A stretch of 64,000 nt of DNA, from assembly GCF_014652815.1 (NCBI RefSeq), contig NZ_BMZN01000001.1, positions 664,735 through 728,734 of the forward strand. The letters run 5' to 3'. The position numbers were made by a program, and so were the translations under genes. The stretch's first letter is position 1. Every line of letters begins with the position of its first letter. The stretch comes from Alcaligenes pakistanensis (GTDB lineage Bacteria; Pseudomonadota; Gammaproteobacteria; Burkholderiales; Burkholderiaceae_B). The notes beneath the pieces were generated by a model. That model did no database searches. It worked only from the letters and a program-made list of their open reading frames with translations, and was not told the DNA's origin. Below, one piece after another: positions 1 to 9,648 of this stretch.

Positions 1-1843
1 TAGCGTGGGCCAAAAAACCAATCTTGGGATCGGGGTGGAACATTTTCTGGAAGCCGGCAAACAGTGTGCAGATCAGCAACCAGATTGTTGGTACCACCGT
101 GACCCACGCATAGCGGTCTTTCTTCATTTTGAAGAGCACCACCGTCCCCAGTACCAGGGCCACCGCCGCCAGCATCTGGTTGGCAATCCCAAACAACGGC
201 CACAAGGTATTGATGCCGCCCAGAGGATCAACCACCCCTTGGTACAGGAAGTAGCCCCACGCGGCCACGCACAAGGACGTCGCAATCAAGTTAGCGACCA
301 AGGACTCTGTACGCCGTAAACCCGGCACAAAGGTTCCCATCAAGTCTTGCAGCATGAAGCGGCCTGCCCGCGTACCGGCATCAACCGCCGTCAGAATGAA
401 CAGGGCCTCGAACAGGATGGCGAAGTGATACCAGAAGCTCATCATCGCTGGCCCGCCGATAACGTTATGCAAGATAAAGGCCATCCCCACCGCCAAAGTG
501 GGCGCCCCACCGGCACGCGAGATAATGCTGTTCTCGCCTACGTCGCTGGCCATTTGGGTCAGGTCTGCCGGGGTGATCAGAAAGCCCCAGCTAGATACAA
601 CTTGGGCGGCCTGTTCCGGCGTAGTGCCGATCAAGGCAGCCGGACTGTTCATGGCGTAGTAAATACCGGGCTCGATCACGCAAGCGGCTACCAAGGCCAT
701 GATGGCCACGAAGGATTCCATCAACATGCCGCCATAGCCGATATAGCGGGCCTGGGTTTCGTTTTCGATCATCTTGGGTGTCGTGCCCGAGGAAATCAAA
801 GCGTGGAAGCCAGAGACCGCACCGCAAGCAATGGTGATAAACAGGAAGGGGAACAAGCTGCCCGACCATACCGGGCCCGTGCCATCAATGAACTGGGTGG
901 TGGCGGGCATTTTCAGTTCAGGAGCCACAATCACAATCCCGATGGCCAGTCCGACAATCGTGCCGATTTTCAGGAAGGTAGACAGGTAGTCACGCGGCGC
1001 CAACAAAAGCCACACGGGCAAGACGGCTGCAATAAAACCGTAGATGATCAACGCCCAGGTCAGCTCTTCGCCGTCCAGGGTGAAGAACGGCCCCCAGAAA
1101 GGGTGAGCCGCCACATTCTGACCATACGTAATAGCCGCCAGCAAGCAGACCAGTCCAATAACCGAGACCTCGCCAATGCGGCCGGGCCGCAAAAAACGTA
1201 GATAAATCCCCATGAAAATAGCCAGCGGAATCGTGGCTGCCACCGTAAAGGTTCCCCACGGCGAATTGATCAAGGCCTTGACCACGATCAGCGCCAGGAC
1301 GGCCAGGATGATGACCATGATCATGAACGCGCCAAACAAGGCGATCACACCGGGAACGGTACCCAGCTCCGATTTGATCAGATCCCCCAGCGAGCGCCCA
1401 TCGCGACGCATGGAGATGAACAGAACCGTGAAATCCTGCACCGCCCCCGCGAACACCACCCCGGCCAGAATCCAGAGCATGCCGGGCAAATAGCCCATTT
1501 GCGCCGCCAGCACAGGCCCAACTAATGGCCCTGCCCCAGCAATCGCGGCAAAGTGATGCCCAAAGAGCACGTGCTTATTAGTGGGAACATAGTCCAGACC
1601 GTCGTTATGACGCCAGGCAGGCGTCATGCGGGTGGCATCCAGCTCAAAGACCTTACGAGCAATAAAACGGCTGTAGTAACGGTACGCAATTAAATAGACG
1701 CAGACTGCGGCAACCACGATCCATAGCGCATTGATACTCTCCCCCCGGCTCAGTGCCACTGTCCCCAGGGCAAACGCCCCCAGCACTGCAACCAACAACC
1801 AAATCAGATGCTGTTTTATAAAACCGCCCTCTTCTCTGCTCAT
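1..1843 (-). CDS. cstA: Carbon starvation protein CstA family transporter, 3' end cut by window edge
   Basis: The minus frame is open from ATG 1843 to the window edge (614 codons), so the C-terminus is missing. The product is a very hydrophobic, multi-span inner-membrane protein. The signature FGHHFAAIAGAGPLVGP (residues 94-110) and the following GYLPGMLWILAGVVFAGAVQD block are typical of CstA/BtsT proteins, which take up pyruvate or peptides during carbon limitation (family knowledge). The usual length is about 690-700 residues. The start is supported by GGAGG seven bases upstream. The substrate (pyruvate or peptide) cannot be decided from sequence alone. Confidence 0.93.
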   Translation of the reverse strand, partial: MSREEGGFIKQHLIWLLVAVLGAFALGTVALSRGESINALWIVVAAVCVYLIAYRYYSRFIARKVFELDATRMTPAWRHNDGLDYVPTNKHVLFGHHFAAIAGAGPLVGPVLAAQMGYLPGMLWILAGVVFAGAVQDFTVLFISMRRDGRSLGDLIKSELGTVPGVIALFGAFMIMVIILAVLALIVVKALINSPWGTFTVAATIPLAIFMGIYLRFLRPGRIGEVSVIGLVCLLAAITYGQNVAAHPFWGPFFTLDGEELTWALIIYGFIAAVLPVWLLLAPRDYLSTFLKIGTIVGLAIGIVIVAPELKMPATTQFIDGTGPVWSGSLFPFLFITIACGAVSGFHALISSGTTPKMIENETQARYIGYGGMLMESFVAIMALVAACVIEPGIYYAMNSPAALIGTTPEQAAQVVSSWGFLITPADLTQMASDVGENSIISRAGGAPTLAVGMAFILHNVIGGPAMMSFWYHFAILFEALFILTAVDAGTRAGRFMLQDLMGTFVPGLRRTESLVANLIATSLCVAAWGYFLYQGVVDPLGGINTLWPLFGIANQMLAAVALVLGTVVLFKMKKDRYAWVTVVPTIWLLICTLFAGFQKMFHPDPKIGFLAHA

Positions 1844-2270
1844 AGAGCCTCCACGATTTTGCATTAAGTAAGCCTGTCACCATCTTTTTCTTCTGGCCGC
1901 ACTTCTGATCTGAAGAAGCCGCCAACTGCCAGTACAAAGAGCCTGGCACCGCGTGGGGTGTCAGTCCTTGCTGGATCAGCACAGCGTGTTGGTGCTGTGC
2001 TTTTCCTTAACTGTCAGGGGGGTTGAGAGCCCGCCAAGGCGTGCTCTCCAAAAGGGTGTCGGCGCACCGTAAGGCGCGCCAAACTCATTCATGAATCGAT
2101 CTGGGGTAGGCAGAAACCAGGCGCTTTTCTGGGGGCAAGCGCTCTTTAATCCTTGGGAGCATAGTAAAAACCCGCCTTCAAGGCACCACGCATTTTCCCT
2201 AAGCACAGATTCTTTTCTTATTTAGAAACTCTACCCACTCCCGCCGGCCGATAGTTTCTATACATTTAAT
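1844..2270. other. Intergenic region between cstA and ehuB, no gene seen
   Basis: These bases separate two divergent transcription units. Short frames here have no family resemblance and no convincing ribosome-binding site. A 7-bp stem (AGCACAG 1978-1984 with CTGTGCT 1995-2001, followed by TTTT) could form a hairpin, but no gene reads into it on the plus strand, so I do not call it a terminator. Confidence 0.5.
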
Positions 2271-2308
2271 TTGAGCACAAATGATTTTATGCGCTATGAT
2301 TTCATAGC
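2271..2308 (+). promoter_or_regulatory. Predicted ehu promoter with overlapping operator
   Basis: A -35-like TTGAGC (2271-2276) is followed after 18 bases by a -10-like TATGAT (2295-2300). The -10 lies inside a perfect inverted repeat, GCTATGA-TT-TCATAGC (2293-2308), about 58 bases before the first ehuB ATG. A repressor bound there would block the promoter. The regulator is unknown; EctR is one candidate, but its predicted site in the ect promoter has different half-sites. Confidence 0.5.
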
Positions 2309-2365
2309 AAATCTTTCGTAAAACAAATCATTCATAACGAAATGGTATAGGCGAGAAAAGGACTA

Positions 2366-3232
2366 ATGATGAAACTACAATCCAAGCCCCTCTGCGCGCT
2401 GGCCTTTGCCCTGCTGGGTACGATGGCCACCGCATCCAGCGTCCAAGCGGTCACACTGGAGCAAGTCAAAGAGCGCGGCGTCATTCGCGTCGCCGTTGCT
2501 AACGAAATTCCCTACGGATACATGGATATGTCCGGCAAAGCCCAAGGTGCCGGCCCTGAAGTGGCCCAGGCCATCATGGAGCGTTTGGGCGTCAAGAACA
2601 TCAAATGGGAAACCGCCAACTTCGGTTCGCTGATCCCTGGCCTGCAAGCCAAGCGCTTTGATATGGTGGCGGCCGAGATGGCTATCCTGCCCCAACGCTG
2701 CAACACCGTGCTGTTCTCGGAGCCCAACAGCTCTTACGGCGAGGGTCTGCTGGTCGCCAAGGGCAACCCCAAGAACATTCACTCCTATGAAGACTTCGCC
2801 AAGACCGATCACACCATTGCCATCATGGCCGGTGCCGATCAGCTGGAAATGATGCAGGCTCTAGGCGTGCCTGATAACCGTATGATCACCATCTCCAACA
2901 ACGCTGACGCCATCTCTACCGTCTCCACAGGCCGGGCAGATGCGTACGCGGCGACAGGCCAAACCGCCAGCGATCTGGCTTCCAAGGGCGGGGGCAAGGT
3001 GGAACTAGCTGCGCAGTTCAAGGACCCGATCATCAACGGCAATCCCGTGCGTAGCTGGGGCGGTTTCACCTTCGCCAAAGAATCCGAGGACCTGCGCGAT
3101 GCGGTCAATAAAGAACTGGCCGAGTTCAAGAAAACCGATGAATGGAAAGCCATCCTGAGCAAGCACGGCTTTACCGAAGAAGACGCTACCCATTCGTTTG
3201 AAAAGTCCACGGAACAGCTGTGTAAAGCCTGA
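2366..3232 (+). CDS. ehuB: Ectoine/hydroxyectoine ABC transporter, substrate-binding protein EhuB
   Basis: This is a 288-residue periplasmic solute-binding protein of the amino-acid (HisJ-like) family. A signal peptide covers residues 1-28, with cleavage after VQA. EhuB-like features include IRVAVANEIPYGYMD near the mature N-terminus, SLIPGLQAKRFDMVAAEMAI, the QRCNTVLFSEP segment and a C-terminal EQLCKA ending. The permeases and ATPase follow directly, and a full ectoine pathway lies about 1 kb beyond ehuA, which supports ectoine as ligand. Two adjacent ATGs (2366, 2369) compete; the second has the better spacing from AAAGGA. Another polar amino acid cannot be excluded. Confidence 0.83.
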   Translation: MMKLQSKPLCALAFALLGTMATASSVQAVTLEQVKERGVIRVAVANEIPYGYMDMSGKAQGAGPEVAQAIMERLGVKNIKWETANFGSLIPGLQAKRFDMVAAEMAILPQRCNTVLFSEPNSSYGEGLLVAKGNPKNIHSYEDFAKTDHTIAIMAGADQLEMMQALGVPDNRMITISNNADAISTVSTGRADAYAATGQTASDLASKGGGKVELAAQFKDPIINGNPVRSWGGFTFAKESEDLRDAVNKELAEFKKTDEWKAILSKHGFTEEDATHSFEKSTEQLCKA

Positions 3233-3334
3233 TCCTTCACCTGATAGCGAGGCGGCCGCACTGGCCTGCGCGGCCCCGGACAAGGGCCTGCCAGGCACCC
3301 ACAGTACACCGCCCGCCCTTGTCTGGAACCTGAT

Positions 3335-4006
3335 ATGGATTGGTTAAGTTACAGCTCGGCCCTGATGGAAGGGGCCTGGGTCACGATACAGCTCACGTTT
3401 TACTCAACGATACTGGGTGCCATTGCCTCCTTTGCCTTGGGCATAGGCAGGCTCTCGCACTCCTTGGCCGTACGTTCGCTGTCCATCACCGTTATTGAAG
3501 TATTTCGTGGCACCTCTTTATTGGTACAGCTGTTCTGGCTGTACTTCGCCCTGCCGATTCTAGGTGAAGCGATTGGGGTGGACTTGCGCCTGGACCCGGT
3601 CGTGGCCGGCACGCTGGCCTTAGGTTTGAATATTGGCGCTTACGGTGCTGAGGTCGTGCGCGGTGCCATTCAGGCCGTTCCCCACTCCCAGTTGGAGGCC
3701 GCCAAGGCCCTGGACTTTACCGAGCGCCAAACCTTGTGGCGTATCAGCCTGCCCCAGGCCATCCCTGAAATGATGCCCAGCTTTGGCAATCTGGCGGTGC
3801 AAAATCTGAAAGATACGGCCCTGGTCTCGTTGATCAGTCTGGGAGACCTGAGTTTTAGAGCGGAACAAATACGCAACTTCACCCAGGACAGCACCACCAT
3901 CTACACCCTGCTCTTGCTCATGTACTTTGGCATGGCACTGGTGTTGACAGTCCTGATGAAACTACTGGAACGCGCGACCGGCCGCTGGCGCGCGCAAAGG
4001 AGCTGA
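3335..4006 (+). CDS. ehuC: Ectoine/hydroxyectoine ABC transporter permease EhuC
   Basis: This 223-residue HisMQ-type inner-membrane permease has several hydrophobic spans and the cytoplasmic EAA loop at residues 121-140 (EAAKALDFTERQTLWRISLP) that docks onto the ATPase. The motif FRGTSLLVQLFW at residues 57-68 is typical of amino-acid-type permeases. The gene starts about 100 bp after ehuB and ends 2 bp before ehuD, so the four genes look like one operon. The EhuC name rests on gene order and the ectoine context; general polar amino acid uptake is the alternative. Confidence 0.82.
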   Translation: MDWLSYSSALMEGAWVTIQLTFYSTILGAIASFALGIGRLSHSLAVRSLSITVIEVFRGTSLLVQLFWLYFALPILGEAIGVDLRLDPVVAGTLALGLNIGAYGAEVVRGAIQAVPHSQLEAAKALDFTERQTLWRISLPQAIPEMMPSFGNLAVQNLKDTALVSLISLGDLSFRAEQIRNFTQDSTTIYTLLLLMYFGMALVLTVLMKLLERATGRWRAQRS

Positions 4007-4008
4007 AC

Positions 4009-4701
4009 ATGCTGTTTGGTATTGAATGGGACACCAGCAGCAACGGAGCATTTGCGCTGTCTATCCTGCCCATCTTGCTTAAAGGTTTGTGGGTAACGGT
4101 GCAGGCGGCAGTATTAGGCTTTGGCGTTGCCGCGATACTGGGCCTGGTCCTGGCGGGTCTGAAAAGCGTGCGCCTGCGCCTGATTTCCTGGCCTGCCTAT
4201 GTGCTGACTGAATTCCTGCGAGACACCCCTTTGCTGGTGCAATTGTTTTTCCTGTATTACGTGCTGCCGGACTATGGCATTGTGCTGCCCGCCTTCCTGA
4301 CTGGCGCGCTGGCGCTGGGTGTGCAGTACAGCGCGTACCTGTCTGAAGTTTACCGAGCCGGTCTGGAATCTGTCACACACGGCCAGACCGAAGCTGCCCG
4401 CGCACTGGATATTTCCCCGCTGCGCACCTTTATGGTTATCACCCTGCCCCAGGCGATCCCACGCATCATTCCCGCCATGGGCAACTACCTGGTGTCCATC
4501 ATGAAAGACGTGCCCGTGCTGTCGGTGGTATCAGTGCTGGAAGTCTTGAATGTGGCCAAGATTATTGGTGACCGTACCTTTAACTACATCATTCCCCTGT
4601 CCATGGTCGGCGGCCTGTATCTGCTGCTGACGCTATTGGCTTCGGCTGGGGTACGTACGCTGGACCGGCGTTTGCCCAAGCAAGGAATCCCCTTACGATG
4701 A
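4009..4701 (+). CDS. ehuD: Ectoine/hydroxyectoine ABC transporter permease EhuD
   Basis: This is the second HisMQ-type permease (230 residues), expected to pair with EhuC to form the membrane channel. Residues 67-85 hold the [19 protein letters not shown] segment, and the EAA loop is at about 128-148. Its ATG follows an AGGAG site that overlaps the ehuC stop, and its last codons overlap the ehuA start by four bases (ATGA), so translation is probably coupled. The assignment depends on the neighbouring binding protein. Confidence 0.82.
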   Translation: MLFGIEWDTSSNGAFALSILPILLKGLWVTVQAAVLGFGVAAILGLVLAGLKSVRLRLISWPAYVLTEFLRDTPLLVQLFFLYYVLPDYGIVLPAFLTGALALGVQYSAYLSEVYRAGLESVTHGQTEAARALDISPLRTFMVITLPQAIPRIIPAMGNYLVSIMKDVPVLSVVSVLEVLNVAKIIGDRTFNYIIPLSMVGGLYLLLTLLASAGVRTLDRRLPKQGIPLR

Positions 4702-5480
4702 CTGACACAAAACCCATCATTCAATTTGATAACGTCACCAAGAAATTTGGCGACGTCACCGTGCTGGATGCCTTGAACTTTCAGGTAGAGCCGGGTGAGA
4801 AAGTCACCATCATCGGCCCTTCTGGTTCCGGCAAATCCACCGTACTGCGTATTTTGATGACGCTGGAAACCATAGATGAGGGCGTCATCACCGTTGCCGG
4901 TAAACCCCTATGGCACGAATATAGTGATGACAAGCTGGTGCCCGCCAGCCAGAACCATTTGCGCGAGATGCGTAAGGAAATGGGCATGGTGTTCCAGCAA
5001 TTCAACCTGTTCCCGCACATGACCGTGATGCGCAACGTGACCGAAGCGCCTACGCATGTGCTGGGCCTGTCCAAAGAACAGGCGCGCGAACGGGCCACTA
5101 AATATCTGAATCTGGTGGGCCTGATCGAGCATGCTGACAAATTCCCCAGCCAACTATCAGGCGGGCAGCAGCAACGGGTGGGCATTGCACGGGCGCTGGC
5201 GATGGAACCCAATATCTTGCTGTTTGATGAGCCTACCTCGGCACTGGACCCGGAGCTGGTAGGCGAAGTGCTGGGCGTCATTCAAAAGCTCAGCCAGGAG
5301 CAGGATCTGACTATTTTGCTGGTCACGCACGAGATGCAATTTGCCAAGGAAGTGTCGGATCGTGTCTGCTTTTTCGATAAAGGCGTCATCGTGGAATCCG
5401 GCCCACCAGAACAAGTATTCTGCAATCCGCAGGAAGCACGTACACAGGCCTTTTTAAGCAACTTCATTCAGGCGGCGTAA
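4698..5480 (+). CDS. ehuA: Ectoine/hydroxyectoine ABC transporter ATPase EhuA
   Basis: This 260-residue cytoplasmic ATPase powers the importer. Walker A is GPSGSGKST (40-48), the signature is LSGGQ (153-157) and Walker B ends in LLFDEP, with D177-E178. The stretch between them ([10 protein letters not shown], then an insertion ending [14 protein letters not shown]) fits the EhuA branch of polar amino-acid ATPases rather than plain GlnQ. It overlaps ehuD by four bases. The next gene is convergent, 34 bp away, and I see no strong intrinsic terminator between them. Confidence 0.83.
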   Translation: MTDTKPIIQFDNVTKKFGDVTVLDALNFQVEPGEKVTIIGPSGSGKSTVLRILMTLETIDEGVITVAGKPLWHEYSDDKLVPASQNHLREMRKEMGMVFQQFNLFPHMTVMRNVTEAPTHVLGLSKEQARERATKYLNLVGLIEHADKFPSQLSGGQQQRVGIARALAMEPNILLFDEPTSALDPELVGEVLGVIQKLSQEQDLTILLVTHEMQFAKEVSDRVCFFDKGVIVESGPPEQVFCNPQEARTQAFLSNFIQAA

Positions 5481-5514
5481 ACGGTACCGCCTGATGAAGG
5501 CTATGGGCAAACCG

Positions 5515-6108
5515 CTACGTTCCTGACAACAGCTTTAAGGCGTAGTCCCTTACATCTTCAGGCCAGGTATTTAGCAGCTCTTGAAAGTGCTCCAGCTTAT
5601 TGGCAAACAAAGCCCGCATGGCCTCTTCAAAGCCTGGCAAATCCCCACCCATAGCCGTCATGAAGTTATAGGTTCTCTCTTGGGCCTGACGGCGTTGGTC
5701 TTTATCAGCACTGGCACGGCGTGCTTCTTCAACCAGTTTGCGTAATGCAACTGAAGCACCGCCGGGTTGAGTGGCCAGCCAATCCCAATGGCGTGGCAGC
5801 AGGGTCACTTCACGCGGCACCACACCCAATTTGGGTCGACCACGCCCTCGTGGAGTGTCTGTTTCTACCTGTTCGGCTTCTGGCTCTGCTACATCCACCT
5901 GAGCATAGCGCTGCGCCAGCTCTTCATCTGTGCCCTGGGTGTTCACATCCACAAAACTCCCCGTCACATCATCAAAGATCAGAACGGGATCATTGAGCTT
6001 GCTCTCCAGCGCTTTCTTGACGGCCAGTACATTGGCAAGCATGGGGCCGGATGCAATACAGCGGTGGCCCATAAAGCTGGTATAGGTGTTTGGATAAATC
6101 ATTGTCAT
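5515..6108 (-). CDS. DUF2239 family protein
   Basis: This 197-residue soluble protein matches DUF2239 along its length: an N-terminal YTSFMGHRCIASG block, LIFDDVTGSFVD, a basic linker with RGRGRPKLGVVPREVTLLP (about 107-125), HWDWLATQPGGASVALRKLVEEAR, and a C-terminal helical part ending WPEDVRDYALKL. The RGRGRP-like basic patch could touch nucleic acid, but that is inference; the family has no established role that I know. It lies between ehuA (convergent) and the ect operon (same strand, upstream) and has its own palindromic promoter region. Confidence 0.85.
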   Translation of the reverse strand: MTMIYPNTYTSFMGHRCIASGPMLANVLAVKKALESKLNDPVLIFDDVTGSFVDVNTQGTDEELAQRYAQVDVAEPEAEQVETDTPRGRGRPKLGVVPREVTLLPRHWDWLATQPGGASVALRKLVEEARRASADKDQRRQAQERTYNFMTAMGGDLPGFEEAMRALFANKLEHFQELLNTWPEDVRDYALKLLSGT

Positions 6109-6141
6109 GGCGAAACCACGTTTTTAACTAGGAAGGCCCAA

Positions 6142-6180
6142 TTATTACCCGGGTAATATTAATTAATCAATATTACCCGG
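6142..6180 (-). promoter_or_regulatory. Predicted promoter and palindromic operator of the DUF2239 gene
   Basis: Read on the minus strand, a -35-like TTGATT (6170-6165) is followed after 17 bases by a -10-like TAATAA (6147-6142). A perfect 16-bp palindrome TATTACCCGGGTAATA (6143-6158) covers the -10 and part of the spacer. The half-site TATTACCCGG occurs again at 6171-6180, just upstream of the -35. This layout is typical of repressor sites; the regulator is not identifiable here. Confidence 0.55.
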
Positions 6181-6273
6181 ATATAAATAAAACAAACGTT
6201 GTTAATTGGCTTTACTAACGGCCCGGTCCCTGGGCCGTTGCCACTTCCTGCCTTTACTCAACACCGCTACCAC

Positions 6274-6310
6274 ATAAAAAAGTGCCCCCTGAAACTCAAT
6301 TCAGGGGGCA
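6274..6310 (-). terminator. Intrinsic terminator of the ect operon
   Basis: The arms TGCCCCCTGA (6283-6292) and TCAGGGGGCA (6301-6310) form a perfect 10-bp stem with an 8-base loop. On the minus strand the hairpin is followed by CTTTTTT. It lies 44 bp downstream of the ectD stop. Confidence 0.9.
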
Positions 6311-6353
6311 TCTTATCCGGCCAAGTCCGCACGTAAAGCGCAGACAGTCTTGC

Positions 6354-7277
6354 TTAGGACTCCAGCAACGGTCCGTTCAATGGCTTCAGAGCAGCGAACT
6401 GTCCCCGAGTGGCCACATGCGCAGGACGCGGAGTCAATCCCTGCTTGGGATCACCCACGCTATTTTCCACGCTGTTATAGACCGTGAACACATTGGCTCG
6501 TGGCCAAGGCGAGATATTGCTGGCCGAACCATGCAAGGTATTGCAGTCAAAGAAGATCACCGAACCGGCCTTAGCGGTAATGGCTTCAATCCCCCCTTGA
6601 TCCACCAGCAAGCGCAGGCTGATCGGATCGGGTACGCCATACTCCTGCTTGCGCAAGGATTCCTTGTAATGATCGTCCGGTGTTTGCCCCGTGCACGAAA
6701 TGAACTGACGGTGCGAACCCGGAACCAGCATCAAGGGCCCATTGCACACATTATTATCGGTGAGCAGCACCGAGCAGCTTAAGGCTCGCATCTGCGGCAT
6801 GCCGTCTTCGATATGCCAGGTTTCAAAGTCCGAATGCCAATAAAACTCTTTGCCGGTAAAGCCCGGTTTCAGATTGGCACGGGACTGATGTACGTAGACA
6901 TCCGAGCCCAGAATCTGACGGGCCACATCCAGCACACGTGGATCGCGCACCAGGCGGGCTATCAGCTCGCTTAGCTCATGCACCCGAAAGATCGAACGCA
7001 CGGCCTGACTGCCTTTTTCCACCACGGCCTCTTCACGCGACAAAATGCCGGGATCAGAGCTCATGGCCTCTACATTACCCAGCAAAGCCTGCACTTCCTG
7101 CGCATTGAACAAATCGGGTAACAACAGAAAACCGTTGCCCTCATAGTCTCGCAGCTGGGCTTTATTCAAAGGCTGACTACCTACCGGGTCCGGATACACC
7201 ACCGGTTCCTGGCGGCTGACGATGGCCGCCGTTCGCTCTGTACGGGATGTGTACAGATCGCTCATGGTCACTGTCAT
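6354..7277 (-). CDS. ectD: Ectoine 5-hydroxylase EctD
   Basis: EctD is an Fe(II)/2-oxoglutarate dioxygenase that converts ectoine to 5-hydroxyectoine in the cytoplasm. The 307-residue product carries the EctD signature around residues 131-166 (QSRANLKPGF, then KEFYWHSDFETWHIEDGM). The expected iron ligands are H148, D150 and H249, and R260 is the likely 2-oxoglutarate anchor. The length is normal for the family. GGAGG sits just before the ATG, and only 18 bp separate it from ectC. It is the last gene of the ect operon, before a strong terminator. Confidence 0.96.
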   Translation of the reverse strand: MTVTMSDLYTSRTERTAAIVSRQEPVVYPDPVGSQPLNKAQLRDYEGNGFLLLPDLFNAQEVQALLGNVEAMSSDPGILSREEAVVEKGSQAVRSIFRVHELSELIARLVRDPRVLDVARQILGSDVYVHQSRANLKPGFTGKEFYWHSDFETWHIEDGMPQMRALSCSVLLTDNNVCNGPLMLVPGSHRQFISCTGQTPDDHYKESLRKQEYGVPDPISLRLLVDQGGIEAITAKAGSVIFFDCNTLHGSASNISPWPRANVFTVYNSVENSVGDPKQGLTPRPAHVATRGQFAALKPLNGPLLES

Positions 7278-7295
7278 GATGACCTCCTTCCTTCT

Positions 7296-7688
7296 TTAGT
7301 CTTCCACGATGGCTGGGTAGACCCCTTTCTCATCGTGAACTTCCTGACCAGTCAGGGGCGGATTGAACACACAAATCACCCGCAGCGGCTCTTTGCCACC
7401 GCGCAGATAGTGTTCATCGTGCTGATCCAGCGCATACACCACGCCTGGACCCAAATCGTATTTCTTGCCGTCGGCAACGGTTTCGATTTCACCATCGCCC
7501 TCAACGCACCACACCGCTTCCAGATGATTCTGATAGTGGATATGCGTCTCGGTGCCAGGAAAAATAACGGTTTCGTGAAAGGAAAAACCCATGCCGTCTT
7601 TCTTGAGCAAGACACGGCGACTCACCCAGGTGTCCGTGCGCACTTCGTCGCGGGTTCCAATCACATCTTGTACGTTCTTCACCAACAT
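7296..7688 (-). CDS. ectC: L-ectoine synthase EctC
   Basis: EctC cyclises N-gamma-acetyl-diaminobutyrate to ectoine. The 130-residue cupin has the usual family length and start ([12 protein letters not shown]). Residues E57, Y85 and H93 match the metal-binding positions known from characterised EctC. The ATG overlaps the ectB stop (TAATG), so translation is probably coupled. A longer frame begins at 7745, but that extension lies inside ectB and has no homology, so I chose 7688. Confidence 0.97.
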   Translation of the reverse strand: MLVKNVQDVIGTRDEVRTDTWVSRRVLLKKDGMGFSFHETVIFPGTETHIHYQNHLEAVWCVEGDGEIETVADGKKYDLGPGVVYALDQHDEHYLRGGKEPLRVICVFNPPLTGQEVHDEKGVYPAIVED

Positions 7689-8995
7689 TAGCGTGCTCCT
7701 CCAATCTTCAGAATCTTGGCCTGACTGCCGCGCTTGGACAGGCACTGAGCCACACTGCGCTCAATAATGTCTAGACCTTGAGTCAGCTCCTCATTGCTGA
7801 TCGTCAAGGCAGGCAACAGCTTCAGGACTTCGTCATGAGCACCCGAGGTTTCAATCACCAAACCTTGCTTGAAGCACTGCGCCGCAATGTCATTGGCCAG
7901 ACCGGCCCCGGGTGGCGTCACCAAACCTTGAATCAGGCCACGACCCCGCACACTCAAGCCACGATCAGGGTAGCTGTGCACCAGATTTTCCAGCCAGTCA
8001 CGCACTTGACGTTCCTTAGCCAGAATTTCATTTTCAAACTGCTCATCAGCCCAATAGCTTTCCAAGGCTTGCGCGGCTGTCACGAAAGCCAGGTTATTGC
8101 CACGGAAGGTGCCGTTATGGGCACTGGGCTTCCACACATCCAGTTCAGGACGCAGCAAAACCAAGGACATGGGCAGACCAAAGCCGGACAAAGATTTGGA
8201 CAAAGTGATGATGTCGGGGCTGATGCCCGCTTGCTCGAAGCTGAAGAAACGGCCTGTACGCCCGCAACCGACCTGAATGTCATCGACAATCAGCAACATA
8301 TCGTGCTCGCGGCACAGACGTTGCAATTCACGCAGCCAGCGCTGTGTGGCGACATTCACGCCCCCTTCACCTTGCACGGTTTCCACGATGACCGCGGCAG
8401 GATGGTCCAGGCCACTGCTGGGATCTTCCAGCAAGCGCTCCAGATAAGCCATCGTGTTGACGTCCGGGCCCAAGTAGCCGTCATAAGGCATGAACGAGGT
8501 ATTACCCAGGGCCACACCCGCTGCACTACGAAACTTGGAGTTCGCCGTCACTGCCAGGGAACCCGTGCTGACGCCGTGGAAACCATGCGTAAAGGAAATC
8601 ACATTCTGGCGACCCTTGACCTGGCGTGCCAGCTTCAACGCCGCTTCTACGGCATTGGTGCCCGTGGGCCCCGTAAACTGCAAGCGGTAGTCCCACCCGC
8701 GTGGTTTGAGCAGGATTTTGTCCACCGTTTCAAGAAAATATTTCTTGGCGCTGGTGGCCATGTCCAAACCGTGTACCAAGCCGTCGGTATTCAGGTAGTC
8801 AATCAACTTTTCTTTCAGCTGGGGATTGTTATGCCCGTAATTGAGCGTACCGGCCCCACTGAAAAAATCGATGTATTGTCTGCCTGACTCGTCCTCCAAA
8901 ACCGAGCCTCGGGCCTTGTTGAAAATGACCGGGAAGGACCGGACGTAGCCCCTTACTTCAGACTCCATCCGGTCGAATATTTTTAAATCAGTCAT
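7688..8995 (-). CDS. ectB: Diaminobutyrate-2-oxoglutarate aminotransferase EctB
   Basis: EctB is a PLP-dependent class III aminotransferase that makes L-2,4-diaminobutyrate from aspartate semialdehyde and glutamate. The product has 435 residues. The expected PLP lysine is K267 in ITLSKSLSG. The cofactor-contact segments [16 protein letters not shown] (109-124) and [13 protein letters not shown] (236-248) are intact. The start [17 protein letters not shown] is typical, with GGAG upstream. It lies 95 bp after ectA and overlaps ectC by one base. No dedicated aspartate kinase (Ask_Ect) is in the cluster. Confidence 0.97.
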   Translation of the reverse strand: MTDLKIFDRMESEVRGYVRSFPVIFNKARGSVLEDESGRQYIDFFSGAGTLNYGHNNPQLKEKLIDYLNTDGLVHGLDMATSAKKYFLETVDKILLKPRGWDYRLQFTGPTGTNAVEAALKLARQVKGRQNVISFTHGFHGVSTGSLAVTANSKFRSAAGVALGNTSFMPYDGYLGPDVNTMAYLERLLEDPSSGLDHPAAVIVETVQGEGGVNVATQRWLRELQRLCREHDMLLIVDDIQVGCGRTGRFFSFEQAGISPDIITLSKSLSGFGLPMSLVLLRPELDVWKPSAHNGTFRGNNLAFVTAAQALESYWADEQFENEILAKERQVRDWLENLVHSYPDRGLSVRGRGLIQGLVTPPGAGLANDIAAQCFKQGLVIETSGAHDEVLKLLPALTISNEELTQGLDIIERSVAQCLSKRGSQAKILKIGGAR

Positions 8996-9090
8996 GTTTC
9001 CTCTCCTGGTTATAGAACGGCATGTCGCGAGCCGACAAACAACAATCAGCGAACCAGACCGGCCCTACCGTTCTTTTGCGTAAAGTCCCC

Positions 9091-9648
9091 TTATCCAGAG
9101 TCCAAGGGGCCGATTCGTAATAGAGGTTCTGCCTCGTGCGCCTGATTGGCGAACAAGGCGGTATCGAAAAATTCCTGTTCCTGTAAAGGTACTGCCCAAC
9201 GCCGAGCCATCGCAGCAAACAAGCCACGCGAGGCCCGGTTGCCAGAGCTGACCGTCGTCTCCAGATAGCGCAAGGAACGGCCACGCAAGCGTTGCTTCAA
9301 ATGCTCCAGCATGGCCTGACCCAGACGCTGCCCACGGGCGCGCTGATGCACGGCCACTTGCCATACAAAGAGCACATCAGGACGGTCGGGAGGAAAATAG
9401 GCAGAGATGAAACCGTCTATCTGTTCCCCGTTCTGCGCCACAACGCAGGTCTGGGAAAAGTGCTCGCTGAGCAGCAAATAGAGATATTCAGAATTCAGAT
9501 CCAGTGGCGGACAATCGGCAATCAGCTGATGGATGGCCGCGGCGTCGCGCAATAAAGGGGCGCGCAATACCCGCGTCAGCTCACTGGGGACCGCATCGGC
9601 AGCGGGTATATGAGCTGCCGAGCTGTCCGGGATAGAGGGAACCGTCAA
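9091..9648 (-). CDS. ectA: L-2,4-diaminobutyrate acetyltransferase EctA
   Basis: EctA is a GNAT-fold enzyme that acetylates diaminobutyrate with acetyl-CoA. The EctA-like part runs from about residue 28: LRAPLLRDAAAIHQLI, CPPLDLNSEYLYLLL and LFVWQVAVHQRARGQRLG, the last holding the acetyl-CoA loop (R-x-R-G-Q-x-L-G). The product has 185 residues with a TTG start. That TTG overlaps the ectR stop codon (TTGA), and no in-frame ATG lies before the conserved domain. It is the second gene of the ectRABCD operon. Confidence 0.94.
   Translation of the reverse strand: MTVPSIPDSSAAHIPAADAVPSELTRVLRAPLLRDAAAIHQLIADCPPLDLNSEYLYLLLSEHFSQTCVVAQNGEQIDGFISAYFPPDRPDVLFVWQVAVHQRARGQRLGQAMLEHLKQRLRGRSLRYLETTVSSGNRASRGLFAAMARRWAVPLQEQEFFDTALFANQAHEAEPLLRIGPLDSG

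Noticed and set aside
347..1201. 284-codon open frame on the plus strand
   Set aside because: It is antisense to the clearly coding cstA frame; the translation is H/Q/G/R-rich with no family resemblance, as expected from the complement of a GC-rich gene.
1978..2004. Hairpin with TTTT in the cstA-ehuB gap
   Set aside because: It is between divergent genes, so no transcript is expected to end there on the plus strand.
1976..2206. 76-codon minus-strand frame upstream of cstA
   Set aside because: No recognisable domain and no good ribosome-binding site.
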